A DNA stretch of 64,000 nt, taken from positions 820,501 to 884,500 of the forward strand of contig NZ_LT827010.1 of assembly GCF_900119315.1 (NCBI RefSeq), read 5' to 3'. This DNA comes from Actinoplanes sp. SE50/110. GTDB taxonomy: Bacteria; Actinomycetota; Actinomycetes; Mycobacteriales; Micromonosporaceae. The notes below the pieces were generated by a model. The model saw only the letters and a program-made list of their open reading frames with translations, searched no databases and was not told the DNA's origin. Below, piece by piece: positions 38,295-46,749 of this stretch. The stretch's first letter is position 1, and each line of letters begins with the position of its first letter. The position numbers were made by a program, and so were the translations under genes.

Positions 38295-38333
38295 CAGGGC
38301 GGCTAAATCCGCCCTGAGCTGCGGTTACGCAGC
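38295..38333 (+). terminator. Tandem hairpins after guaA
   Basis: CAGGGCGG (38295-38302) pairs with CCGCCCTG (38309-38316) around CTAAAT, and GCTGCG-GTTA-CGCAGC follows at 38318-38333. Both lie just after the guaA stop. Confidence 0.75.
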
Positions 38334-38402
38334 GCGATTCAACTGTCAGGAACCCGACAGACGCCCTCGATTAGTAACATAATCCGGGCAGAATGCCGCT
38401 TC

Positions 38403-39350
38403 GTGACCCCCGCACTGGAACCGCTCCGCAGGATCGCCGCCTACGCCGTCGCGACCGACGACGAAGGCCGCGTGCTTCTGGTCCGGGCCTCGGCCAAATC
38501 CGGGACGCCCGGCATCTGGTCGCTGCCCGGCGGCGCCGTGGACCACGGCGAAGATCCCAATCACACCGTCGTCCGCGAGACCGCGGCGGAGACCGGCCTC
38601 TCCGTCGCGGTGACCGGGCTGCGTGACGTCCTGGCCGACATGCGCTCACTGCCGCACCGTGGCGTCACCATCCACACCGACCGGCTGATCTACACCGTGT
38701 CGGTGCGCGGCGGCACCCTGATCGACCGGGTCGGCCACCCCACCGACCTGGCGCGCTGGCACACCCTGGAGGAGGCGGCGCGGCTCAAGCTGCGCCCGTT
38801 CGCCGCGGAGGCGCTGGGACTCCCGGCCGCCTCGGCCGACCTGCGCCCCGACGTGCCGCCGACCTTCCCGTCCTTCTACGCCTACCAGGGGCCGGACGGG
38901 CTGCACCGGGCGCAGCGGTTCGCGGCGTACGCGATCGCCACCGACCCGTACGACAATCTCCTGCTGACCCGGATCGCGCCCGGGTATCCCGGCGCCGGCT
39001 GTTGGCACCTGCCCGGCGGCGGCACCGACTACGGCGAGCAGCCCGGCCCGGCGCTGATCCGTGAGCTGGTCGAGGAGACCGGCCAGCAGGGCCGGCTGAT
39101 CGAGCTGCTCGGGGTGGCCAGCCACCGGGACGCCGCCTCGCTCGGGCCGGAGGGCTACCCGATCGACTGGCACGGGGTCCGCGCGTTCTACCGGGTGGTC
39201 GTCGACGCGCCGACCGAGGTGGTGATCCACGACGTCGGCGGGTCCACCTCCGAGGCCGGCTGGATGCCGCTGCGCGAGGTTGCCGCGCTCGCCGCCGACC
39301 AGCTCACCGAAGTCACCGCCGATGCGCTGCGGGCGGCCGGGCTAATCTAG
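38403..39350 (+). CDS. Tandem-NUDIX hydrolase (first domain degenerate)
   Basis: A 315-residue protein with two NUDIX domains (about residues 10-140 and 170-310). The second has a full box, [24 protein letters not shown] by parts: G-x5-E-x7-RELVEETG. The first reads G-x5-E-x7-RETAAETG, where a metal-binding Glu of the EE pair is Ala, so it is probably inactive or altered. Substrate unknown; NUDIX enzymes hydrolyse nucleoside diphosphate derivatives. The GTG start is predicted; the next gene, a paralogue, follows after five bases. Confidence 0.87.
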   Translation: MTPALEPLRRIAAYAVATDDEGRVLLVRASAKSGTPGIWSLPGGAVDHGEDPNHTVVRETAAETGLSVAVTGLRDVLADMRSLPHRGVTIHTDRLIYTVSVRGGTLIDRVGHPTDLARWHTLEEAARLKLRPFAAEALGLPAASADLRPDVPPTFPSFYAYQGPDGLHRAQRFAAYAIATDPYDNLLLTRIAPGYPGAGCWHLPGGGTDYGEQPGPALIRELVEETGQQGRLIELLGVASHRDAASLGPEGYPIDWHGVRAFYRVVVDAPTEVVIHDVGGSTSEAGWMPLREVAALAADQLTEVTADALRAAGLI

Positions 39351-39355
39351 GCACA

Positions 39356-40249
39356 GTGAAGATCAGACGAACCGCGGCGTACGGGGTGTGCCGGGCCGCC
39401 GACGGCGGGGTCCTGCTCACCCGCGGCTCCGATCTCAGCGCCTTCCCGGGCGTCTGGTCGCTGCCCGGCGGCGGGGTGGACCACGGCGAGGCGCCGGCCG
39501 ACGCCGTGGTCCGCGAGTTCGCCGAGGAGACCGGCCTGACGGTGGCCGTCACCGGGGTGCGCGGCGTGGTCGCCGACGTGGTCGCGTTCCCGTTCGACGA
39601 TCTGGTGGAGCACACCGACCGGATCCTCTACGACGTGGCCGTCACCGGCGGCGATCTGCGCCCGGAGACCGGCGGCACCAGCGACCTGGCCGAGTGGGTG
39701 CCGCCCGCCGAGGTGGCCGCCCGCCCACTGCTGCCGTTCACCGCCGGCGCCCTCGGGGTGTCCTTCGACGCCCCCGCGGTGGTGCCGCTCGACGACGAGC
39801 CGGTGCACCGTGGTGACCGCGTGCAGCGGTTCGGGGCGTACGGGCTGGTGACTGATCCAGCCGGACGGATCCTGCTGGCCCGGATCACGCAGGGTTACCC
39901 CGGCGGCGGTTCCTGGCATCTTCCCGGTGGCGGCACCGACTACGGCGAAACCCCCGAGGAAGGTTTACTTCGTGAACTTTATGAAGAGACCTCGCAGCGC
40001 GGCCGGATCGACGGCCTACTGACTGTCGGTCATCGATACGACCCGGCGGCGCTCGGACCGGAAGGTGTTCCGCTCGACTGGCATGTGATTCGCGTCGTAT
40101 ATCGCGTAAGAGTGGAGGAACCGGTCACTCCGGTGGTCAGCGAAGCCGCAGGTGGATCCACCGACCGGGCGTCCTGGTTCACCCCCGGTGAGGTCGCCGG
40201 GCTGCCGCTGACCGAACTGGCCCGGGAAGCACTGGCTGAGGCGGGCTAA
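39356..40249 (+). CDS. Tandem-NUDIX hydrolase (paralogue, contains a TTA codon)
   Basis: A 297-residue paralogue of the previous gene, again with two NUDIX domains. The first box is intact (G-x5-E-x7-REFAEETG). The second reads RELYEETSQ, where the conserved Gly is Ser, so the active domain is the first one here and the second one in its neighbour. Leu204 is encoded by TTA (39965-39967), rare in such genomes and read by the developmental tRNA of bldA in Streptomyces. Bases 39950-40110 use several A/T-ending and rare codons (CTT, TAT, GTA, AGA), unlike the rest. Confidence 0.87.
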   Translation: MKIRRTAAYGVCRAADGGVLLTRGSDLSAFPGVWSLPGGGVDHGEAPADAVVREFAEETGLTVAVTGVRGVVADVVAFPFDDLVEHTDRILYDVAVTGGDLRPETGGTSDLAEWVPPAEVAARPLLPFTAGALGVSFDAPAVVPLDDEPVHRGDRVQRFGAYGLVTDPAGRILLARITQGYPGGGSWHLPGGGTDYGETPEEGLLRELYEETSQRGRIDGLLTVGHRYDPAALGPEGVPLDWHVIRVVYRVRVEEPVTPVVSEAAGGSTDRASWFTPGEVAGLPLTELAREALAEAG

Positions 40250-40280
40250 AATCGTTACAGGAACACGGGGAGCGGCACCG

Positions 40281-40358
40281 GTGTTGAGCAGTTTCAGAGA
40301 TAGCTCAGCGCGACCAAAAGGCCTCTCGCCAAGGCCGCGCCGCTGTGCGATGGTGTAA
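40281..40358 (+). other. Possible 25-codon upstream ORF before pssA
   Basis: A GTG at 40281 opens 25 codons ending in TAA at 40358, with GGGGAG nine bases upstream. The peptide begins VLSSFRDSSARPKG and has five Ser, four of them in two pairs. The downstream gene makes phosphatidylserine, so a serine-linked leader is conceivable, but no clear terminator/antiterminator pair was found. Weak call. Confidence 0.25.
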
Positions 40359-40420
40359 CCCGCAATTTCGCCTGGCTTCAAGGACGACGCCGGTGACCAC
40401 GATCTCCATGGAGGAACCAC

Positions 40421-41389
40421 GTGCCGCGTACCCCTTGGCGCCGGCGTCGAACGACGGATAGCCCCCGTCCCGCCGGCCGCCGTTGGGCTGGCCGTTTGCG
40501 CCGTGGCGGGACTCTCGCCCGGCAGGCCCTGCTGGTTCGGGTGGGTCGCCGCGCCGCCGAGACGAGCCGGGCCGCCACCGCGACCCGTGCCGAGGTGCTC
40601 TACACCTCGCCGGAACCGGGGCTGAGCCGCACCATTCCCGCCCCCGGAGTTCCCCTGGACACCCCCGCCGCCTTCCCCGTGGACGAGTCCGTCCCGGCGA
40701 CCATCCCGCTGCTGCCGGGCGAGCCGACGATGGCTCGCCGGGCGCGTTTCGCGCTGGTCAACGCCTGCACCCTGAGCAGTCTCGGGCTCGGCCTGCTGGC
40801 CATCTTCCTGGCCATGGCCGACCAGCCCCGGTGGGCCGCCGGCTGCCTGGTCGCCTGCGTCGCCTTCGACGGCCTGGACGGCGCGCTGGCTCGTAAGCTC
40901 GGCGTCGCCAGCCCGTTCGGCGCGCAGATGGACTCGCTCGCCGACATGTGCTCGTTCGGCCTGGCCGCGCCGGTCGTGGTCTACGCCTCGCTGCTCGGCA
41001 CCGTCCCGCAGCCGGCCGCAGCGCTGGCCTGCGCCCTGGTCGCGGGCTGCGCCGCGGTCCGGCTGGCCCGCTTCAACGTCTCGCCGAAGGACGGGCGCTT
41101 CTTCTGCGGCGTCCCGACCACGATGGCGGCGGCGGTCCTCGCGCTCGCCGTGCTGATCGGCCTGCCGCTGCCCGGCATGGCGCTGCTGGCCGGCGTCGCG
41201 CTGCTGGCCTTCGCGATGGTGTCCAGCTTCCCGTACGCGAAGCTCGCCCGGATCGTGAAGCTGCCGCCGTGGCTGTGGCTGCTGCCGGTGGTCGGCGCGC
41301 TGGTCGAGCCGAAGATGACGTTCGTCCTGGTCGTCGCGACCTACCTGGTCAGCGGCCCGGTCCTCTGGGTGCGCGCCAAGCGCGCCTGA
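40421..41389 (+). CDS. pssA: CDP-diacylglycerol--serine O-phosphatidyltransferase
   Basis: A 322-residue membrane enzyme making phosphatidylserine from CDP-diacylglycerol and serine. The CDP-alcohol phosphotransferase motif D-G-L-D-G-A-L-A-R with x8-G-x3-D-x3-D is seen in FDGLDGALARKLGV and FGAQMDSLADM (near residues 150-175). About six to eight hydrophobic helices follow. The first 100 residues are a basic, Pro/Ala-rich extension absent from most PssA proteins. GTG 40421 is chosen for GGAGG seven bases upstream. psd converges on it rather than sharing an operon. Confidence 0.92.
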   Translation: MPRTPWRRRRTTDSPRPAGRRWAGRLRRGGTLARQALLVRVGRRAAETSRAATATRAEVLYTSPEPGLSRTIPAPGVPLDTPAAFPVDESVPATIPLLPGEPTMARRARFALVNACTLSSLGLGLLAIFLAMADQPRWAAGCLVACVAFDGLDGALARKLGVASPFGAQMDSLADMCSFGLAAPVVVYASLLGTVPQPAAALACALVAGCAAVRLARFNVSPKDGRFFCGVPTTMAAAVLALAVLIGLPLPGMALLAGVALLAFAMVSSFPYAKLARIVKLPPWLWLLPVVGALVEPKMTFVLVVATYLVSGPVLWVRAKRA

Positions 41390-41395
41390 TCGTCG

Positions 41396-41433
41396 AAAAG
41401 GCCGCCCCTTCCGACCGGGAGGGGCGGCCTTTT
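41396..41433. terminator. Bidirectional terminator between pssA and psd
   Basis: AAAAGGCCGCCCCTTCC (41396-41412) pairs with GGGAGGGGCGGCCTTTT (41417-41433): 17 bp with one G-U, loop GACC, and A/T tracts at both sides. This is a classic intrinsic terminator usable from both strands. Confidence 0.93.
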
Positions 41434-41442
41434 CGTGTCCGG

Positions 41443-42687
41443 CTACTTCCAGCGGGCGATCACCGTGGCGCCACCGACGACCCGCTCGTCGACGCTGACC
41501 AGCGCCTCCGCCCGGTCCGCCGGCAGGTAGACGTCGGTGCGTGAGCCGAACCGGATCAGCCCGAACCGCTCGCCCTTGGCCACCAGCGTGCCGACCGGGG
41601 TGCGCTGCACGATCCGGCGGGCGATCAGCCCGGTCCGCTGCGCCACCACGACGGTCCCGTGCTCGGTGTCGAGCACCGTGTACGCCGCGACGTTGTGCTC
41701 GGCGGCCGCGGTGGCGGCGTTCGCGAAGCCGCCCTCCTCGACGAAGTAGTCGGCGACCCGCCCGGCCACCGGCGACCGGTTCACGTGCACGTCGAAGACC
41801 GACAGGAAGACCGCGATCCGCAGGAACTCACCCGGGCCGAACCGGTCGTCGTGCATCCGCTCCACCGACAGGATCTTGCCGTCGGCGGCGGCCACGACCG
41901 AGGCCGGGTCGGACGGCACGTCCCGCTCCGGGTCCCGGAAGAACGCCGCGACCGGCGCCGCGGCCAGCGCCGGGATCAGCCACAGCTTCGACTTCGGCCG
42001 GGTCCGGCGGGCCAGCGCGGCCAGACCGAGCGCGATGCCGGCGGCGGCCACCCCGTTCGAGTCGATGTGCATGGTGCGGGTCAGCGGGACGCTGGCCGTC
42101 CGGTAGGCCGGGGCGACGGTCGCGGCGGCGCCCACCTCGGCCGGGGTGAACCGCAGCTTGTGCACGCGCAGCGGCGGCTGGTTGCGGACCACCAGGTCGG
42201 AGCCGACCCCGAAGAGTGAACCCTGGCGGAACAGCTCGGCCGCGGCGCCCATCGTGCGGCCCGGGCCCGCCGGGGTGGCGACGCTGAGCACGGCGCCGTC
42301 GGTCAGGTATTTCGCGAGTTTGTCGATCAGGCCGCGGGTGTCGTCGGCGGTGCCGGTGAGCGGCTCCCCGACGATGACCACGTCGGCCGGCTGCGCCTCG
42401 TCCAACGACTCCAGGATGCGCACCCGGTCGGCGACCCAGCTGCCCAGGCCGGTGATGTGGCCGCGGAGCAGGTCGGCGCTGCTGTGCTCACCGGCCACCA
42501 GGACGAGGGTGTCGCCCGGCAGGAGCGCCTCGACGGCGGCGGCCACCACGGCGGAGGCATGGTCGGCACCGATCAGCAGGGCGGTGGTGGCCGCGTTCTG
42601 CCGGGCGAACTCGGCGGTCAGGGCGCGGGCGGCCCGGGCTCCCACGGCCGGGACGGGCGTGGCGGACACGGCGGGAAACTGGGTCAT
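41443..42687 (-). CDS. psd: Phosphatidylserine decarboxylase with N-terminal methyltransferase-like domain
   Basis: A 414-residue protein. Residues from about 205 on are PSD: FFRDPERDVPSDPASVVAAADGKI, FLSVFDVHVNRSPV, and the autocatalytic RFGSRTD motif (Gly-Ser near residue 381) that self-cleaves to give the pyruvoyl enzyme, which makes phosphatidylethanolamine. The first 190 residues have alternating strands and helices (TTALLIGADHASAVVAAAVE, DTLVLVAGEHSSADLL, PADVVIVGEP) like a Rossmann methyltransferase without a Gly-rich SAM loop. Typical actinobacterial Psd is about 230 residues. ATG 42687 is used; an upstream in-frame start adds 24 unlikely residues. Confidence 0.9.
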   Translation of the reverse strand: MTQFPAVSATPVPAVGARAARALTAEFARQNAATTALLIGADHASAVVAAAVEALLPGDTLVLVAGEHSSADLLRGHITGLGSWVADRVRILESLDEAQPADVVIVGEPLTGTADDTRGLIDKLAKYLTDGAVLSVATPAGPGRTMGAAAELFRQGSLFGVGSDLVVRNQPPLRVHKLRFTPAEVGAAATVAPAYRTASVPLTRTMHIDSNGVAAAGIALGLAALARRTRPKSKLWLIPALAAAPVAAFFRDPERDVPSDPASVVAAADGKILSVERMHDDRFGPGEFLRIAVFLSVFDVHVNRSPVAGRVADYFVEEGGFANAATAAAEHNVAAYTVLDTEHGTVVVAQRTGLIARRIVQRTPVGTLVAKGERFGLIRFGSRTDVYLPADRAEALVSVDERVVGGATVIARWK

Positions 42688-42742
42688 TCCGCGAGCATAT
42701 TGCCCCGCCCTCGGACGCCGGTCCGTGGGCGGGGCAAGTGGG

Positions 42743-43075
42743 TCACTTATCCGTTTCACGTTCTTCGCGGGGGAACCGGGCGGCCGGGTCGTCCATCAGC
42801 TCCTGGACGATCGAGGCGTGCACCTCGGGCGGCAGATCGCCCGGGACCGACGCCGGTACGGCCTCGGCCAGGACCGGGGCCACCGGCTCGCGGCGTCCGG
42901 AAGTGATCGCCCCGAGCAGACCGATCACGCCGAACAGGATCAGGCCGCCGGCCACCGTCCAGCCGAGCGCCGGCAGGTGCAGGGTGACCACCTGGGAGAC
43001 CGCCCACCAGGCCGCGATCACCAGGGAGATCAGGCCGAAGGTGAGGGACACGCCGTCCATCCGGTGCGGTTTCAT
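42743..43075 (-). CDS. Two-helix membrane protein of unknown function
   Basis: A 110-residue protein starting MKPHRMDGVSL. It has two hydrophobic helices (SLTFGLISLVIAAWWAVSQVV and GWTVAGGLILFGVIGLLGAI) and an acidic cytoplasmic tail (residues 65-110). Its ATG overlaps the stop of the PspC/LiaF-like gene (ATGA), so it belongs to the envelope-stress unit. No family was recognised. Confidence 0.8.
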   Translation of the reverse strand: MKPHRMDGVSLTFGLISLVIAAWWAVSQVVTLHLPALGWTVAGGLILFGVIGLLGAITSGRREPVAPVLAEAVPASVPGDLPPEVHASIVQELMDDPAARFPREERETDK

Positions 43076-44445
43076 CGGATCACCTCCAGGTTTCCGGTTT
43101 CGAGGTGCAGGTCGAGGGCGAGCTTGCCGCCGCCGGCGCCGTCCCGGCCGAGGTCGGTGACCGATCGCGACGAGGCGTCGTCGCCGCTGTACTCCTGGCC
43201 GAACAGCACCGTCCGGCCGCCGACGTGCACCTGCGCGGTGGTGTCGACCCGGTCCGGCAGCAGCACCCGGAGCTGGCCCACGCTCATCCGGACCGTGGTG
43301 GCCTGGTCGGCGCCGGTGAAGTCGACGCCGCGCAGGTCGAGGGTGACGTTGCCGAGCGTGAACTCGTAGGAGTCGGCGACCTCGGCGAGGTTGGCCGGAC
43401 GGTACACGCTGTCCCGGAACTCGCTGCCCCACCGCTCGGTGCCCGTGCTGATCAGCAGACCGATGGTGGTCAGGAAGGCCAGGAAGATCAGGCCGCGGGC
43501 CCGGCCGAACCAGGTGCCGACCAGCAGGCCCAGGCCGATGGTGGTCAGAGCGGCCGCGAAGTACGCCGACACCGCGACGTTCACTCCGGCCATGTCGAGC
43601 ACCGCGAGCAGGCCCATCACCACGATGATCGCGAAGAACGTCAGCCGGCCCAGGATCGAGCGCTGCTTCGGCGGCTTGGGCGGTTTCGGCGGCGGCGGGG
43701 TGGCCGGCGCGGGCGGCGGGTAGGCGCCGGCGCTCGCGAACGGGCCGTGCGGGGCGAACGGCGGGCGGTACCCGGACTCCGTCGGCGGGGTCCAGCGTGG
43801 CGGCTCGTACGCCGCCGGCGCGGGCGGGGTCACCGGTTCGCCGGCCGGTGCGGCCGGGGTCGGCGAGGTGAACGCCATCGTCGGCTCCTCGGCGCCGGGC
43901 GACGCGGGCGGCCCGGCCGGTGCCGGCGGTGCGGCGAAGGTGCCGGCCGGCGCGCCTCTTTTGATCAGCAGGAACGCACCCACCAGCACGGCCGCCGCCA
44001 GCATGCTGGCCCGGGCGCCGTCACTGACCACGAACGAGAAGGTCAGCAGTGCGGCCCCGCCGAGCACCACCACGCTCAGCGGCGACATCCCGGAGTGACC
44101 CTTGCCGAGCAGTGACTCGACCGGCGAGGCGGTGTCCCCCTCGGACGGGATGACCAGCCAGCCGATCAGATAGAACAGCACCCCGGCGCCGCCCAGCACG
44201 CCGAGCACCGCGAGCAGCACCCGCCACAGCACCGGGTCGGTGCCGGTGCGCCGGGCCAGGGCGCCGCAGACGCCGGCGATGTAGCGGCCCTCGCGGGGGC
44301 GGACCAGCTGCTGGCGGGCGAAGGCGGCCTGCGCCGCGGTGAGCCACGGCGGCACGTTCGCCTGCGGTGGGGTGGTGGCGGAAGGTGCCGGCCCGCCCTC
44401 AGGACCGGTACCCGGGGTACGGGGTTCGGCAGCTTCGTCGTTCAT
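43072..44445 (-). CDS. PspC domain membrane protein with LiaF-like C-terminus
   Basis: A 457-residue membrane protein. Residues 40-105 form a PspC domain (REGRYIAGVCGALARRTGTD and LGGAGVLFYLIGWLVIPSE). More helices, a Pro/Ala-rich stretch (about 165-260), another four helices and a beta-rich C-terminal domain (FTLGNVTLDLRGVDF, VGQLRVLLP, GGRTVLFG) like LiaF/cell-wall-active-antibiotic response proteins follow. These usually restrain or sense envelope-stress kinases. It is divergent from a histidine kinase that itself carries a PspC domain. ATG 44445 has AGGA eight bases upstream. Confidence 0.85.
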   Translation of the reverse strand: MNDEAAEPRTPGTGPEGGPAPSATTPPQANVPPWLTAAQAAFARQQLVRPREGRYIAGVCGALARRTGTDPVLWRVLLAVLGVLGGAGVLFYLIGWLVIPSEGDTASPVESLLGKGHSGMSPLSVVVLGGAALLTFSFVVSDGARASMLAAAVLVGAFLLIKRGAPAGTFAAPPAPAGPPASPGAEEPTMAFTSPTPAAPAGEPVTPPAPAAYEPPRWTPPTESGYRPPFAPHGPFASAGAYPPPAPATPPPPKPPKPPKQRSILGRLTFFAIIVVMGLLAVLDMAGVNVAVSAYFAAALTTIGLGLLVGTWFGRARGLIFLAFLTTIGLLISTGTERWGSEFRDSVYRPANLAEVADSYEFTLGNVTLDLRGVDFTGADQATTVRMSVGQLRVLLPDRVDTTAQVHVGGRTVLFGQEYSGDDASSRSVTDLGRDGAGGGKLALDLHLETGNLEVIR

Positions 44446-44577
44446 GCTTCCGATCCTGCGGCCCACGCGGCCCGAGCCGCCTCAGGAACCGACCCTGAGG
44501 CCACCCTGAGATCCCGGCGCCCGACACCGGGGGACTTCCCCGTGGCCAGGGCTTGCCGCACGTGTGACGATCGGGGG

Positions 44578-45840
44578 GTGACCGCTACCGCCGCACCGCC
44601 GCCGATCCGCCGGCTGTACCGCCCTCGCGAGCACCGGATCGTGGCCGGTGTCGCCGCCGGGCTGGCGCGCCACCTGGGCGTGCCGGTGCTGGCCGTGCGG
44701 ATCAGCCTGGTCGTGCTGCTCGGATTCAACGCGCTGGGCCTGCTGCTCTACGCGGCCTACTGGGCGGTGCTGCCGCAGGAGGCCCGCCTCGACGAGAAAC
44801 CGGCCCGCCGCGACCTGGGCGCGCTGCTCCCGTTCGCCGCGATCGGGCTGGGCGTGGTGCTGCTGCAGACCCTGGTCTTCGGCGACCAGGTGGGCACCAC
44901 GGTGGGCTGGATGATCGCGGTGGTCGCGGTCGGCGCCGGGGTGATCTGGCACCAGTCCGACCCGAGCCGCCGCGAGCAGTGGGCCGACGCGAACGCGCCG
45001 TCCGGCTGGATGGCGGCGATCATCGGCGAGACGGACCGGCGCTCGTTCATGCTGCGCTTCGTCGGCGGCGGGGTGCTGGTCGCGGTCGGCGTGATCGGCG
45101 TGGTCGCGATCTACTCGCCGGCCGACTCGCTCTCCTCGGTCTTCAACGGCATGATCTTCGCGCTGGTCGGCCTGCTCGGCGTCGGCGTGGTGGTCGCCCC
45201 GCTGGTCTGGCGCACGTTCGGCCAGCTGCGCGCCGAGCGCGAGGGCCGGATCCGCGAGCAGGAGCGGGCCGAGGTGGCCGCGATGATCCACGACCAGGTG
45301 CTGCACACGCTGGCCCTGATCCAGCGCAACTCGGCGGACATCAAGGAGGTCCAGCGGCTGGCCCGGGGTCAGGAGCGCAGCCTGCGCAACTGGCTCTACA
45401 AGCCGACCGCCTCGCCGACCGAGCGGTTCTCCGCGGCGCTGGAGCAGGCCGCCGCCGAGGTGGAGGACACCTACGCGATCAGCGTCGAGACCGTGGTGGT
45501 CGGCGACACCCAGTGCGACGAGAAGGTGGCGGCCCTGGTCGCCGCGGCCCGTGAGGCGCTGGTCAACGCGGCCCGGCACGCCGGGGTGCAGACGGTGTCG
45601 CTCTACGCCGAGGTGGAGCCGGACGAGTTGAGCGTCTTCGTCCGGGACCGGGGCGCCGGCTTCGACCTGGGCGGTGTGGCGGAGACACGGCACGGCGTCC
45701 GTGGTTCGATCATCGGGCGCATGCAGCGCCACGGCGGGCGCGCGGAGATCCGCAGCGCCCCCGGCAACGGTACGGAGGTGCGTCTCACGCTCCCGGTCTC
45801 CCGGGAGAGCGTGACCGCCGGTAAGGAGTCGTCGAGATGA
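44578..45840 (+). CDS. Sensor histidine kinase with N-terminal PspC domain
   Basis: A 420-residue NarL-family sensor kinase. The N-terminus (RLYRPREHRIVAGVAAGLAR, then LYAAYWAVLPQE) is a PspC domain. Further membrane helices lead to a HisKA_3-like dimerisation helix with the phosphoacceptor in MIHDQVLHTLALIQ. The ATPase has REALVNAARHAG (N box) and VRDRGAGFDLGG. It probably senses membrane or wall stress together with the divergent PspC/LiaF-like gene. GTG 44578 is used; G-rich bases just upstream give a poor ribosome site. It overlaps the response regulator (ATGA). Confidence 0.92.
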   Translation: MTATAAPPPIRRLYRPREHRIVAGVAAGLARHLGVPVLAVRISLVVLLGFNALGLLLYAAYWAVLPQEARLDEKPARRDLGALLPFAAIGLGVVLLQTLVFGDQVGTTVGWMIAVVAVGAGVIWHQSDPSRREQWADANAPSGWMAAIIGETDRRSFMLRFVGGGVLVAVGVIGVVAIYSPADSLSSVFNGMIFALVGLLGVGVVVAPLVWRTFGQLRAEREGRIREQERAEVAAMIHDQVLHTLALIQRNSADIKEVQRLARGQERSLRNWLYKPTASPTERFSAALEQAAAEVEDTYAISVETVVVGDTQCDEKVAALVAAAREALVNAARHAGVQTVSLYAEVEPDELSVFVRDRGAGFDLGGVAETRHGVRGSIIGRMQRHGGRAEIRSAPGNGTEVRLTLPVSRESVTAGKESSR

Positions 45841-46502
45841 CCGAGCCCGTGACGCAGTCGGCCGGCCGGCTGACCGTCTTCCTGGTGGACGACCACGCGA
45901 TGTTCCGCGCCGGGGTGCGCGCCGAGCTGGGCCGGCACGTCGAGGTGGTCGGCGAGGCCAGCACGGTGGCCGAGGCGATCAGCCGGATCGGTCAGATCCA
46001 GCCTGACGTGGTGCTGCTCGACGTGCACATGCCGGACGGCGGCGGCCGGGCCGTGCTGGAGTCGGTCCGGCGCACCCATCCGCAGGTCAAGTTCCTGGCG
46101 CTGTCGGTGTCGGACGCGGCCGAGGACGTGATCGGCCTGATCCGGGCCGGCGCCCGGGGCTACGTCACCAAGACGATCTCACCGGACGAGCTGGCCGCCG
46201 CGGTGCGCCGGGTGGCCGACGGCGACGCGGTGTTCAGCCCGCGGCTGGCCGGGTTCGTGCTGGACGCGTTCGCCTCCCGGCCGGACGTGCCGGTCGCCGA
46301 CCCGGAGCTGGACCAGCTGACCAACCGCGAGCGCGAGGTGCTGCGGCTGCTGGCCCGGGGGTACGCGTACAAGGAGATCGCCAAGGAGCTGTTCATCTCG
46401 ATCAAGACGGTCGAGACCCATGTCTCCAACGTGCTGCGCAAACTCCAGATGAGCAACCGCTACGAGTTGTCACGGTGGGCGGCTGATCGGCGACTCGTCT
46501 GA
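45837..46502 (+). CDS. NarL/LuxR-type response regulator
   Basis: A 221-residue regulator cognate to the upstream kinase. The receiver has DDHAMFR (acidic pocket), VVLLDVHMPDGGG with the phosphorylation Asp, and YVTKTISPDEL with the Lys. The C-terminal LuxR helix-turn-helix reads LTNREREVLRLLARGYAYKE and KTVETHVSNVLRKL. It likely regulates the PspC/LiaF-like genes on the other side of the kinase. ATGA overlap gives coupled synthesis. Confidence 0.94.
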   Translation: MTEPVTQSAGRLTVFLVDDHAMFRAGVRAELGRHVEVVGEASTVAEAISRIGQIQPDVVLLDVHMPDGGGRAVLESVRRTHPQVKFLALSVSDAAEDVIGLIRAGARGYVTKTISPDELAAAVRRVADGDAVFSPRLAGFVLDAFASRPDVPVADPELDQLTNREREVLRLLARGYAYKEIAKELFISIKTVETHVSNVLRKLQMSNRYELSRWAADRRLV

Positions 46503-46511
46503 CGTTATGTC

Positions 46512-46554
46512 CACCGAGCGTCACCGAAAATCACACGATCGGCTGCGCTCGGTG
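46512..46554 (+). terminator. Possible terminator after the response regulator
   Basis: CACCGAGCG (46512-46520) and CGCTCGGTG (46546-46554) form a 9-bp stem with a 25-base loop. The long loop makes it weak. The rest of the gap up to oppA (46555-46749) holds the likely oppA promoter but no box could be fixed. Confidence 0.4.
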
Positions 46555-46749
46555 TACGTTCAGGCACTACAGGGAGTACTCGCAGCTCAGACCAGCCGAA
46601 TCAGCCAAAAGAACGATCTTTGAGCGTGCGTACGGACGTAAACGGCTAATATCGGCTTGATAACGGCGCTCTTTGGTTTCAGTGCCCCTGTGTCACAGTG
46701 GCAGCTACTCACACAACCCCTCGTGAGCGCCCCTGAAGGAGGCACTCCC

